A DNA stretch of 64,000 nucleotides from Polyangiaceae bacterium (GTDB lineage Bacteria > Myxococcota_A > Polyangia > Polyangiales > Polyangiaceae). The translations under genes were made by a program, and so were the position numbers. Below the pieces are notes generated by a model. That model was not told where the DNA came from. It ran no database searches and worked only from the letters and a program-made list of their open reading frames with translations. The stretch lies in contig JAKLKA010000014.1 of NCBI GenBank assembly GCA_023150915.1, positions 1 through 64,000 on the forward strand. The letters run 5' to 3'. The stretch's first letter is position 1; each line of letters starts with the position of its first letter. Below are positions 24,901-32,832 of the stretch, piece by piece.

Positions 24901-25631
24901 TGCACCACCACCGCTCGGTTCGACGAGAGCACTCGCCCGCGGACGATCTTCTTCGTTGCCTCGACCTTGAAGGTCGTCACTTCACCCGCGTCGGCGTCGC
25001 CGAGCGCGATGGCAGAGGCGCCCACGCGCACCGCGCCCTGCTCGATGAGCAGGTCCAGGCGAGCGCCGCGCTGCACGGCCGGTTTCGCCGCGCTCTCGTC
25101 CAGTGTGATCACGGCGCGGAGCGGCAAGCGGTGGGAAATGGTGCCGAGCTCGCCGAGCTCGGCGGTGATGGTCAGGGTGTGTTGCCCCACGCGACGCGGC
25201 AGCTTGGGCACCCGGATCCCCATCACCTCGACGTTCTTGGCCACGGTGGCGCCCTTGCTGGCGGTGAGCGAGAGCACGCGGGCGCCGCTCGGCAGCCGCG
25301 CCGCCAGGGCCGGCCGGGCGCTCTTCACCAGGTCACCCGCTGACAGGTGGCGCGCCGACCGGGTGACACGGATGGCCGACGGTAGCTTGACGGTCTTCGC
25401 GTCGATGCCGGCGTCGGCGAGCCGCCGGCCGAGCTCGTCTTTCGAAACCAAGCGGCTCTGCCCCGGCGCAGGGGCAGGGCCAAGGTCGAAGTCTTGCAGC
25501 TCGGACGACACGTCCGCGAGCTCGCCCAGCTTCAGCGTGGGCCCGTCGACCGTCTTCTGCGGCTCGGCCGGCGCGGGGACGGCAGCGCCCAGCCCGAGCA
25601 GAAGCGTCACGAAGAAGGGCCAGCGTCGCAT
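24897..25631 (-). CDS. flgA: P-ring assembly chaperone FlgA
   Basis: 244 residues. Signal peptide (~1-22, PAPA), then an SAF-type domain with VSKDELGRRLADAGI and the C-terminal FlgA block VQRGARLDLLIEQGAVRVGA followed by ASAIALGDADAGEV. Periplasmic chaperone for FlgI. It lies one codon after flgG. Confidence 0.9.
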   Translation of the reverse strand: MRRWPFFVTLLLGLGAAVPAPAEPQKTVDGPTLKLGELADVSSELQDFDLGPAPAPGQSRLVSKDELGRRLADAGIDAKTVKLPSAIRVTRSARHLSAGDLVKSARPALAARLPSGARVLSLTASKGATVAKNVEVMGIRVPKLPRRVGQHTLTITAELGELGTISHRLPLRAVITLDESAAKPAVQRGARLDLLIEQGAVRVGASAIALGDADAGEVTTFKVEATKKIVRGRVLSSNRAVVVQ

Positions 25632-25632
25632 C

Positions 25633-26418
25633 TCACCTCATCTGGGTCGCCGCGCGCAGCATCTCGTCGGCGGCGGTGATCACCTTGGAGTTGACCTCGT
25701 ATCCGCGCTGCGCGCTGATGAGTCCGATCATCTCTTCGACGATGTCGACGTTGGCGCGCTCGAGCGAGCCCTGCAGGAGCGCGCCCCGCCCGTCTTGACC
25801 CGCCTCGCCCACCTGGGGTTCGCCACTGGCCGCGCTGGGGATGAACAGGTTGTGCCCCAGGGCGCGCAGCCCCGCGGGGTTCACGAAGGTCGCCACGCTG
25901 ATCTGCCCCAGGTCGACCGGGGCTTTCTCGCCTGCCATGATCGCCGACACCGTGCCGTTCGCCGAGATCGACACGCCCGCGGCGCCCGGCGGCACCGTGA
26001 TGGGCGGGTCCAGCGGCAGCCCTTCGGAGGTGACCAATCGTCCGTCGCCGTCGGTCTTCAAGTTCCCGGCCCGGGTGTAAGCGGGGGTTCCATCGGCCTG
26101 CTGCACCACGAAGAAGCCGTTGCCTTCGATGGCCACGTCGAGTGGGCCCTGGGTGTTGTAGAGCGTGCCCTGCTCGAAGGTGCGCGAGGTACCGACCACG
26201 CGCACGCCCGTGCCGAGCTGCAGCCCGGTCGGTGACATCGTGGTGGGCCCGGTGGGCGCACCGGGGGCGCGCACGGTCTGGTAGAGCAGATCTTGGAAGT
26301 CAGTGCGCTGACGCTTGAAACCGACGGTGTTCGCGTTGGCGATGTTGTGCGCGATTCCGTCCAGCTGCGTCTGCTGCGCGCTCATTCCGGTGGCGGCGAT
26401 GTTGAGGGAGCGGAACAT
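25633..26418 (-). CDS. flgG: Distal rod protein FlgG
   Basis: 261 residues. MFRSLNIAATGMSAQQTQLD, then GIAHNIANANTVGFKRQRTD, a long FlgG core (LGTGVRVVGTSRTFEQGTLY) and C-terminal EEMIGLISAQRGYEVNSKVI. It is the full-length FlgG type and first gene of flgG-flgA-flgH-flgI-flgJ, with a near-perfect sigma-54 element just upstream. Confidence 0.95.
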   Translation of the reverse strand: MFRSLNIAATGMSAQQTQLDGIAHNIANANTVGFKRQRTDFQDLLYQTVRAPGAPTGPTTMSPTGLQLGTGVRVVGTSRTFEQGTLYNTQGPLDVAIEGNGFFVVQQADGTPAYTRAGNLKTDGDGRLVTSEGLPLDPPITVPPGAAGVSISANGTVSAIMAGEKAPVDLGQISVATFVNPAGLRALGHNLFIPSAASGEPQVGEAGQDGRGALLQGSLERANVDIVEEMIGLISAQRGYEVNSKVITAADEMLRAATQMR

Positions 26419-26438
26419 GGGTGCCTGACTTCACCCAC

Positions 26439-26454
26439 TGCAACTCGGGTGCCA
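26439..26454 (-). promoter_or_regulatory. Sigma-54-type promoter of flgGAHIJ
   Basis: Minus strand TGGCACC-CGAG-TTGCA, one mismatch to consensus, GG-N10-GC exact. The predicted start is near 26428, 10 nt before the flgG ATG. Confidence 0.75.
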
Positions 26455-26456
26455 GC

Positions 26457-26921
26457 TCAGCCGGCGGCGTCCGCGTCGCCCGCATCGGCGTCGCCCGCAT
26501 CGGCGGCGTCCCCGGCATCGGCGGCGTCGCCCGCATCGGCGGCGTCCCCGGCATCGGCGGCGTCCCCGGCATCGGCGGCGTCCCCGGCATCGGCGGCGTC
26601 CCCGGCATCGGCGGCGTCCCCGGCATCGGCGGCGTCCCCGGCATCGGCGGCGTCGGAGCCGTCGGCGGCGTCCCCGCCCGATTCGTGCGCGTCCGCGCTG
26701 TCTGCGTCGCCATCGGCGGCGGGCGCGTCCAGCTCGCTGGTTGCATCGCCGGCTTCGAGCTCCGCGTCACCCTCCGGCGGCGCAAGCTGACAGCGGCCGT
26801 CGCTGCAGGTCTGGCCGGTGGGGCAATCGGTGTTGCGCAAGCACGCGTCGGAATCGACGCAGGCGCTGGGCAGCGCGAGGCCCACCAGGGCGAGCAGCGC
26901 GACCCGCCCGAGGGAACGCAC
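26457..26921 (-). CDS. Small lipoprotein with Asp/Ala/Gly repeat tail
   Basis: 154 residues from GTG 26921. Lipoprotein signal ending LPSAC (~18-22). A short Cys-rich segment follows (SDACLRNTDCPTGQTCSDGRC, split at ~24-44), resembling Cys-rich motifs of myxobacterial surface lipoproteins. The rest is an acidic Asp/Ala tail with nine DAADAG units. Starts right after the stop of the barrel-like gene, so the two form a pair. Function unknown. Confidence 0.68.
   Translation of the reverse strand: MRSLGRVALLALVGLALPSACVDSDACLRNTDCPTGQTCSDGRCQLAPPEGDAELEAGDATSELDAPAADGDADSADAHESGGDAADGSDAADAGDAADAGDAADAGDAADAGDAADAGDAADAGDAADAGDAADAGDAADAGDADAGDADAAG
26493..26654 (-). repeat. 18-bp tandem repeat, nine units
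   Basis: Nine in-frame 18-bp units encoding DAADAG, almost identical at DNA level, followed by degenerate units. Copy number is likely to vary by slippage without breaking the frame. Confidence 0.85.
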
Positions 26922-26922
26922 G

Positions 26923-27459
26923 CTAGAGCCCAAGCCGGACTCCAGCCGACAGAAGCGCCCAATAGAGCGGCGTGTCGCCCGGCAGATCGCTGCCCAGCGG
27001 CAGGACGCTGAAGCTCGGTTCGATGTAGATCCCGGCGCGCTTGCCGATCGAAAGCAGGTACCGCCCACCGATCACCCCACCGAACAGGGTCTCGGGGGTG
27101 ATGGTTCCGGTGGCGCCCGCGAACACTCCGAGCTTGGGGGACGGCCAGAGCGCGTAGCGCAGCTCTGCCCCCACGCTTCCGCGCTTTTCGATCTCGGCGA
27201 ACGCGCGAAAGTGGTAGCCCTGGTCCGCGTCCTCGTCGCTACGCATTTCGACGCCCGCGCTCACGCGCGTACGGGCGCGCCGCCACTCGATCTCTCCCGC
27301 CCCGTCGTCGCCGCCCTCGAGGCCGGTCGAAAGCCCGAGCTCGCCGTCAATCAACCAGCCCTCGGCGTTCGCGGGGGTCGCCAGCAGGGTGGCACCGATC
27401 AGCGTCGAGACTGTGACGCAGCGTCTGAGAACGGCGGCTCTGGAGCGGATGGAGGTCAC
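26923..27459 (-). CDS. Putative outer-membrane beta-barrel or secreted protein
   Basis: 178 residues from GTG 27459. Signal peptide ~1-31 ending ATPANA. Then alternating-hydrophobicity strands such as YHFRAFAEIEKRGSVGAELR and AGIYIEPSFSVLPLGSDLPG, ending in ALLSAGVRLGL, as in small outer-membrane barrels. No family recognised. GTG 27459 is favoured because a sigma-54-type promoter predicts transcription from ~27463. The longer open frame would run through the promoter. Confidence 0.6.
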   Translation of the reverse strand: MTSIRSRAAVLRRCVTVSTLIGATLLATPANAEGWLIDGELGLSTGLEGGDDGAGEIEWRRARTRVSAGVEMRSDEDADQGYHFRAFAEIEKRGSVGAELRYALWPSPKLGVFAGATGTITPETLFGGVIGGRYLLSIGKRAGIYIEPSFSVLPLGSDLPGDTPLYWALLSAGVRLGL

Positions 27460-27473
27460 CTGGGGTCGTCCTT

Positions 27474-27489
27474 CGCAAAGCCCGTGCCT
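27474..27489 (-). promoter_or_regulatory. Sigma-54-type promoter of the barrel/lipoprotein pair
   Basis: Minus strand AGGCACG-GGCT-TTGCG with GG-N10-GC. The predicted start is ~4 nt before GTG 27459. It places two unknown envelope proteins in the flagellar sigma-54 set. Confidence 0.6.
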
Positions 27490-27511
27490 GCGACGCCGAT
27501 GACGGAGAGTG

Positions 27512-27642
27512 AACCGCCAAGGCGCGGAGGTCGCCAAGCAAGAATCACAAAAGCCTTCTTGGCGCGCTTGGCGACTTGGCGGTTGATCTCCACTCGACGC
27601 GGAGCGAGCAAGGCGGTTTCAGGAGGCTGGCGACTTGGCGGT
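27512..27642. repeat. Inverted GGCGACTTGGCGGTT-type intergenic repeat
   Basis: AACCGCCAAG...GTCGCCAAG (27512 on) is followed by an inverted copy ending CTTGGCGACTTGGCGGTT (27584). A third, single copy GGCGACTTGGCGGT lies at 27629-27642. The inverted pair can form a long hairpin between the barrel gene and the activator gene. Looks like a dispersed intergenic repeat element; possibly also a terminator for the activator gene. Confidence 0.6.
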
Positions 27643-27652
27643 CGTTCTCTGC

Positions 27653-28750
27653 TCACGCCACGCGCTGGATGATGCGCTTGCGCTTCAGCATCTCGACGAG
27701 CGTGGTGCGATTGAGCCCGAGCAGCGCCGCGGCCCGCTTCTTGTTCCAGTTGGTGCGGTCCAGAGCCTGGCGAATCAGCTGGTTTTCGAAGGCATCCACG
27801 GCTCCCCTGAGGTCCATGCCCGCGTCCGGCAGGCGGGCCGTCACGCGCCGCTCGGTGCCGAGGCCCAGCACCCGAGTGGGCAGATCCCGCGGCTCGATCT
27901 GGTCGCCGTTGCACAGCAGGACCGCGCGCTCGATGGTGTTCTCGAGCTCGCGCACGTTGCCTGGCCAGCCGTATTGCATCAAGAGCTCGGCCGCGGCCCG
28001 GCTCACGCCCGACACCCTGCGGCCGCTCTTCTCGACGGCCCGCTTGAGGAAGTGATGGGTCAAGAGCGGGACGTCGTCCAGGCGATCGCGAAGCGCCGGA
28101 ACCTGGACGTGGATCACGTTCAGTCGATAGTACAGGTCTTCGCGGAACACGCCGTCGCGCACGGCGTCTTCCAGGTTGACGTTGGTGGCAGCCAAGACGC
28201 GCACGTCGGCAGTCAGCGTGCGGGTGTCACCCACCGGCGAATACTCACGCGACTGAAGCACGCGCAGCAGCTTGACCTGCAGCGAAAGGGGCAGCTCGCC
28301 GACCTCGTCCAGGAACAACGTTCCGCCCTGCGCCATGGCGATGCGGCCGATCTTGGTGGCGTGCGCGCCGGTGAACGACCCGCGCGCATGGCCGAACAGC
28401 TCGCTCTCGAGGAGCGCCTCGGGGATGGCGCCGCAATTGACCGCCACGAACGGAGCATCAGAGCGGGAGCTGGCATCGTGCACCGCCCGGGCGACCAGCT
28501 CCTTGCCGGTCCCGCTCTCCCCGGTGATCAGCACCGTGCAGGCGCTGTCGGCGATGCGGTCGACGATGCGGTAGACATCCACCAGGGGTTCGCTCGCGCC
28601 GATCACGCCTCTCATCGACTCGGGCAGTGCCTCCGCGATGGTGGCGCGACCCAAGGCGTCGGCGCGTTCGGTCATCCGAACCCCGGAGCCGGGTTCATCG
28701 GTCTCGAACCGCGCGATCTCACCCGAGAGGATATCCACAGCTACATCCAT
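27653..28750 (-). CDS. Sigma-54-dependent flagellar activator (FlrA/FleQ-like)
   Basis: 365 residues. Short N-terminus (~60) without a receiver or FleQ domain. AAA+ domain at ~65-285: Walker A GESGTGKE, sigma-54 contact loop GSFTGA (usual GAFTGA), Walker B GGTLFLDEVGELP, sensor region VFREDLYYRLNVIHV and YGWPGNVRELENTIERAVLL. A Fis-type helix-turn-helix lies at ~325-360 (NWNKKRAAALLGLNRTTLVE). Start ATG 28750. Position between the two large flagellar operons, and its own sigma-54 element, make it the likely master activator. Lack of a sensory domain suggests control by level or partner. Confidence 0.88.
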   Translation of the reverse strand: MDVAVDILSGEIARFETDEPGSGVRMTERADALGRATIAEALPESMRGVIGASEPLVDVYRIVDRIADSACTVLITGESGTGKELVARAVHDASSRSDAPFVAVNCGAIPEALLESELFGHARGSFTGAHATKIGRIAMAQGGTLFLDEVGELPLSLQVKLLRVLQSREYSPVGDTRTLTADVRVLAATNVNLEDAVRDGVFREDLYYRLNVIHVQVPALRDRLDDVPLLTHHFLKRAVEKSGRRVSGVSRAAAELLMQYGWPGNVRELENTIERAVLLCNGDQIEPRDLPTRVLGLGTERRVTARLPDAGMDLRGAVDAFENQLIRQALDRTNWNKKRAAALLGLNRTTLVEMLKRKRIIQRVA

Positions 28751-28788
28751 TGTTTTGCTCCTGCCGCCACCCGGCGCAGCGGACCCAC

Positions 28789-28804
28789 AGCAAGAGCCGG
28801 GCCA
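28789..28804 (-). promoter_or_regulatory. Sigma-54-type promoter of the activator
   Basis: Minus strand TGGCCCG-GCTC-TTGCT, one mismatch in the -24 box, GG-N10-GC exact. The predicted start is near 28778. Implies positive autoregulation. Confidence 0.68.
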
Positions 28805-28982
28805 AGCACAATCCAGCTGAATTTCCCTGTGTGGGCACGCGGAGCACAAGTTCGTTCGACTGCCGGCGCGCGCGTCCCTCGGATGGAAACGACGACAAAC
28901 CACCGACCCGGTCAGAACGACCCTTGCCGGTCAAACTGACTCTGCCCCGAGATCGAACGGCCGCCGGAGTCGGAACTTGAGC

Positions 28983-28998
28983 TGGCATGGGGCGTGCT
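28983..28998 (+). promoter_or_regulatory. Sigma-54-type promoter of the flgB operon
   Basis: TGGCATG-GGGC-GTGCT, GG-N10-GC exact, -24 box 6 of 7, -12 box 4 of 5. The predicted start is near 29009, 2 nt before a GTG at 29011, like other promoters here. Confidence 0.5.
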
Positions 28999-29010
28999 GG
29001 TGCTTTGAGC

Positions 29011-29406
29011 GTGTTCGAGACCGTCACGCCACTGCAAGGGGCCCTCGACTACCACCTCGAGCGCCACAACGTGCTGTCGTCGAACGTCGCGCACGTGGAC
29101 ACCCCCGGCTATCGCCCGGTGGATCTCGAACGGGTCGATGCGTCGGGCTTCGCGGGAACGCTCGCCGTGGCGATGGCCCGAACCAGCGCCGCCCACATCC
29201 CCGGTGGCGCGGCCGGCGCCACGCCCGTGACCGGGCGGGTGTTCAGCGACTTGACGGCAGGGGCGGGCAGCGACGGCAACTATGTCTCGCTCGATCGCGA
29301 GGCGGCCAAGGTTGCTGCGAACCACCTGCGCTACGACGTGGTTTCGGCGGTGGTCCAGTCCGAGCTTCGCCAGCTTCGATTTGCGGTGAGCGACGCCAAG
29401 GGTTGA
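29011..29406 (+). CDS. flgB: Flagellar rod protein FlgB
   Basis: 131 residues from GTG 29011 (MFETVTPLQGALDYHLERHN). Rod motif VLSSNVAHVDTPGYRPVDLE and C-terminal VVSAVVQSELRQLRFAVSD. An ATG at 28987 in the same frame would add eight residues, but it lies inside the putative -24/-12 element and gives an unusually long start for FlgB. TTG 29005 is another option. First gene of flgB-flgC-fliE-fliF and onward. Confidence 0.88.
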   Translation: MFETVTPLQGALDYHLERHNVLSSNVAHVDTPGYRPVDLERVDASGFAGTLAVAMARTSAAHIPGGAAGATPVTGRVFSDLTAGAGSDGNYVSLDREAAKVAANHLRYDVVSAVVQSELRQLRFAVSDAKG

Positions 29407-29423
29407 CGAAAGTGAGTTGAAAC

Positions 29424-29855
29424 ATGCTGGGAGTCTTCAGTGCCATGGAAGTCGCGGCCTCGGGCCTGGGGGCCGAGCGCGTCCGAATGAACACCATCGC
29501 CGCGAACCTGGCCAATGCCCGCACCACCCGGACCGAGCAGGGCGGCGCCTACCGCCGGATCGACCCGCTCTTCGAGGCGGTGGGGCTCGATCGCTCGCGC
29601 CCCACCGTGGGGCGCACCGGGGTTTCACTCGTCCAGGTGGCCCGGATCGTCCAAGACGAGCGCCCGGGGCAGATGGTCTACGAGCCCGGCCACCCCGACG
29701 CCAACGGCGAGGGGTACGTCGAGTACCCGAACGTCAATGCGGTGGAGGAAATGGTGAACATGATCACCGCCTCCCGCGCGTATGAGGCCGGCGTCACATC
29801 GATCGACACCATCAAGAGCATGGCGCGCTCCGCCATCGATCTTGGACGAGGCTGA
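29424..29855 (+). CDS. flgC: Flagellar rod protein FlgC
   Basis: 143 residues. N-terminal VFSAMEVAASGLGAERVRMN then TIAANLANARTTRTEQGGAY, central GQMVYEPGHPDANGEGYVEY, C-terminal PNVNAVEEMVNMITASRAYE. Complete and typical. Lies 17 nt after flgB. Confidence 0.95.
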   Translation: MLGVFSAMEVAASGLGAERVRMNTIAANLANARTTRTEQGGAYRRIDPLFEAVGLDRSRPTVGRTGVSLVQVARIVQDERPGQMVYEPGHPDANGEGYVEYPNVNAVEEMVNMITASRAYEAGVTSIDTIKSMARSAIDLGRG

Positions 29856-29857
29856 AA

Positions 29858-30172
29858 ATGAGCGCGATCGACGCATCGACGCTCCAGCTGCTTCGGCCCC
29901 ATCAGCCCGTGGGGCCCGAGGTTCAGCCGCTGCGCGAAGCGCCGGAGCCCGACGGGGCATTCGGACCGCTCTTGGACGGAGCGCTCCGGCGCGTCAACGA
30001 CGCGGGCCACGCCGGGTCGCGAGCGGGCGAGGCCTTCGCCGCCGGCGCGGTGGACGACATCCACGGCACCATGCTCGCGCTGAGCAAGGCCGACATCGAG
30101 CTCCGGTACGCGGGCGCGGTGCGAAACAAGGTCATCGACGCGTTCTACGAGCTCTGGCGGATGCAGATCTGA
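29858..30172 (+). CDS. fliE: Hook-basal body complex protein FliE
   Basis: 104 residues. The FliE core is FGPLLDGALRRVNDAGHAGS, DDIHGTMLALSKADIELRYA and GAVRNKVIDAFYELWRMQI. Adapter between MS ring and rod. Two nt after flgC. Confidence 0.93.
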   Translation: MSAIDASTLQLLRPHQPVGPEVQPLREAPEPDGAFGPLLDGALRRVNDAGHAGSRAGEAFAAGAVDDIHGTMLALSKADIELRYAGAVRNKVIDAFYELWRMQI

Positions 30173-30183
30173 GGACCTGAGCC

Positions 30184-31833
30184 ATGCCTGAACGGATCAA
30201 GACAGTCCTGGCACAGCTGGTCGGCCTGTGGAAGTCGCTGTCGACCGCCAAGCGTTTGGCGCTGATCTTCGTGACCACCAGCGTTCTGCTGGGCGCGCTT
30301 GCTCTGGCCTTCCTCGGATCGCGGCAGAATTTCTCGATTCTCTACGCCGACCTGCCTCAAGAAGACGCCGGAAAGATCGTCGAGAAGCTCGACGCCCTGA
30401 AGGTCCCCTACCGGGTCGAACGCGGTGGCAGCGCCGTGCTCGTCCCGGAAGAGAAGGTGCACCAGCTCCGGCTCGAGCTGGCAAAATCGGGGCTCCCGCG
30501 GGGTGGCGGGGTCGGGTTCGAGCTGTTCGACAAATCCCAGATCGGGTCGACCGAGTTCGAGCAGCGGGTCAACCTGAGGCGGGCGCTCGAAGGGGAGCTT
30601 GCACGCTCGATCGCCACGGTCGAAGGCGTCTCGCAGGCGCGGGTGCACCTGGTCTTGCCCGAGCGCCGCCTGTTCGCGGCGGACAGCGAGAAGGCGTCGG
30701 CGTCGGTGGTCCTCAAGCTGCAGAACCCCGGGAATTTCGGCAAGCGCGAGGTGGCGGGCATCGTTCACCTGGTTTCCGCCGCGGTGCCGGGGCTGGCGCG
30801 GGATCGCGTGTCGGTCGTCAGTACCGAGGGATTGACACTCCACCGCCCGGCTTCTGACACCGGCCCGAAGGCGACGGAGGCTGCGGACCTACACGGCGAG
30901 CAGTCCCGCGAGGTGGCTGGCACCCTCGAGCAGCGCGTGAAAGAACAGCTCGAGCGCGTGGTCGGGCCGGGAAACGCCGACGTGCGGATCCACGTGGCGC
31001 TCGATCCGGCTACCCGCGAGCGCACCGAAGAGCACTACGACCAAGCCAAGACGGCGCTTCGCAGCGAGCACAAGGTCGAAGAGCTGGCCGGCGGCGAGGC
31101 GGCCGGCGTCGCCGGCGTACCCGGCGCCCGCACGAACCTTCCGGACGCCGTCGCCCCGGGTCAGGCACCGGCGGAAGACAAGCTGGCAGAGGGGGCGCCG
31201 GGGGGTGGGGGAGCGCTGCGTCGCAGCCACACCCGGAACTGGGAGGTCGACCGAGTCACCGAGAAAACCATGCTCCCGCCCGGCGACCTCGAGCGGGTCA
31301 GCGTGGCGGTCTTGCTGAACGGCCGCTACGAAGACCGCGGGGGCCGGCCGGCTTATGTGCCGCGGAGCGCCGAGGAGCTGAAGTCGCTCGAGGAGATCGT
31401 CAAGCGCGCCGTGGGCTTCGACGAGAAGCGCGGGGACAGCATCAAGCTCGAGACCATGGAATTCGCGCGGCTCGACGGTGACCGCCCGCCCCCCTCGATT
31501 CCGCTGCCGCTCTGGCGGAAGTACCTTCCGCACGCCGTGGGCGGGTTCGCTGCGCTCTTGGCCCTCGGGGTGTACGTGCTGGTGCGACGCAAGCGGAGGA
31601 AAGCGGCACGGAAGCAAGCGCTGGCGTCCTCGCCGGTGAGGGTCGCTTTGACCGGGCTGGACGCCGACGCTCCGCAGCTCGAGCAGAGCGAGGTTCCGCG
31701 CTTGGACGCCGCGGCGTCGGCCGAAGCCAAAGAAATCGCACTTGAAATCGCGGCGCGCGACCCCGCCACCGCCGCCGTGGTGTTGCGCAAGTGGCTCGGC
31801 TCTGCCGGCACGGCGCCTGCGGCACGCCCTTAG
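30184..31833 (+). CDS. fliF: Flagellar MS-ring protein FliF
   Basis: 549 residues. TM1 at ~24-42, periplasmic ring domains with ILYADLPQEDAGKIVEKLDA and VNLRRALEGELARSIATVEG followed by VSQARVHLVLPERRLF, a low-complexity Gly/Ala insert at ~300-335, and TM2 at ~440-460 (AVGGFAALLALGVYVLV). The cytoplasmic FliG-binding tail is at the end. Complete; it nucleates flagellar assembly. Confidence 0.95.
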   Translation: MPERIKTVLAQLVGLWKSLSTAKRLALIFVTTSVLLGALALAFLGSRQNFSILYADLPQEDAGKIVEKLDALKVPYRVERGGSAVLVPEEKVHQLRLELAKSGLPRGGGVGFELFDKSQIGSTEFEQRVNLRRALEGELARSIATVEGVSQARVHLVLPERRLFAADSEKASASVVLKLQNPGNFGKREVAGIVHLVSAAVPGLARDRVSVVSTEGLTLHRPASDTGPKATEAADLHGEQSREVAGTLEQRVKEQLERVVGPGNADVRIHVALDPATRERTEEHYDQAKTALRSEHKVEELAGGEAAGVAGVPGARTNLPDAVAPGQAPAEDKLAEGAPGGGGALRRSHTRNWEVDRVTEKTMLPPGDLERVSVAVLLNGRYEDRGGRPAYVPRSAEELKSLEEIVKRAVGFDEKRGDSIKLETMEFARLDGDRPPPSIPLPLWRKYLPHAVGGFAALLALGVYVLVRRKRRKAARKQALASSPVRVALTGLDADAPQLEQSEVPRLDAAASAEAKEIALEIAARDPATAAVVLRKWLGSAGTAPAARP

Positions 31834-31848
31834 CATGAGCGCGCGGTC

Positions 31849-32832
31849 ATGGAGCTGACGGGTCCAGAGAAAGCCGTGCTCATGCTGCTTTCCCTCGACG
31901 AGGCCACGGCCACCCCGATCCTCTCGGAGCTCGACGGGGACGAGGTTCGCAAGCTGCGCGAGGTGGCCTCGTTGATGCGCGCGGTCCCGACCACCGCGCT
32001 CGATTCCGTGTATACGGAATTCGTCGAGCGGTCGCGTGAGGCCATCGCCGTACCCCGCGGCGGCGTCCGGTACCTACGGCGGCTTGCCACCCGGGCGCTG
32101 GGCGAGGCTCGCGCCCAGGAGATCTTCGTGGACGCGCCGCAGTCGTCGATGGAGCGCCTGCTGGCGGCCGATCCGGCCACCCTGGGCGTGGTGCTCGAGA
32201 ACGAGCACCCGCAGATCACCGCAGCGATCATCTCGCAGATGGACCCCGACCGGGCGGCGGCGGTGCTCGATGCCATGCCGGAAGAGACCCGCCCGATCGT
32301 GCTCGAGCGCCTGGCCACGCTGAAAGAAGTCCCGGCCGGCTTGTTGGAAGAGGTGGCCACTGCGCTGGCGGCCGAGCTGCCCCCAGAAGAAGCCGAGGCG
32401 TCGATGTCCGTCGATGGCATCAGTCGCTCGGCCGCGCTGGTGCGCCGCCTTCCGCGCGAGGCCGGAGAGGCCCTGCTCAGCCGACTGGGCGACGGAGACT
32501 CGGAGCTGGCCACTCAGATCCGCCGCAGCATGTATGGCTTCGACGATCTGATGGCCCTCGACGCCCGCGCGCTGCGCTCGGTGCTCGAAGCAGTTCCTGC
32601 CGACCGCTTGGTGCTGGCGCTGAAGGCCGCGAGCGCCGAGATGCGCGAACACATCTTCAAGGGAATGAGCAAGCGCGCCTCGGACCGCATTCGTGACGAC
32701 ATGGAGCTGCTCGGCGCCGTGCGGCTCGCTGACGTGGAGGCCGCGCAGCAGGAAATCGTCGAGATCGCGCTGCGGCTCGAGTCCGAAGGCGCCATCTCGC
32801 TGGACTCGAACAAGGCAGGGACCATTGTCTGA
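31849..32832 (+). CDS. fliG: Flagellar motor switch protein FliG
   Basis: 327 residues. N-terminal LTGPEKAVLMLLSLDEATAT, middle EHPQITAAIISQMDPDRAAA, and the torque helix in the C-terminus MYGFDDLMALDARALRSVLE, then LALKAASAEMREHIFKGMSK and DDMELLGAVRLADVEAAQQE with the conserved charged residues. Complete. Ends overlapping fliH. Confidence 0.95.
   Translation: MELTGPEKAVLMLLSLDEATATPILSELDGDEVRKLREVASLMRAVPTTALDSVYTEFVERSREAIAVPRGGVRYLRRLATRALGEARAQEIFVDAPQSSMERLLAADPATLGVVLENEHPQITAAIISQMDPDRAAAVLDAMPEETRPIVLERLATLKEVPAGLLEEVATALAAELPPEEAEASMSVDGISRSAALVRRLPREAGEALLSRLGDGDSELATQIRRSMYGFDDLMALDARALRSVLEAVPADRLVLALKAASAEMREHIFKGMSKRASDRIRDDMELLGAVRLADVEAAQQEIVEIALRLESEGAISLDSNKAGTIV

Noticed and set aside
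26493-26654. Possible CRISPR or iteron cluster
   Set aside because: 18-bp units are contiguous and encode DAADAG within a lipoprotein gene.
30750-30768. Sigma-28-like CAAGCG...ATCGTTCA inside fliF
   Set aside because: Wrong spacing and deep inside a coding region.
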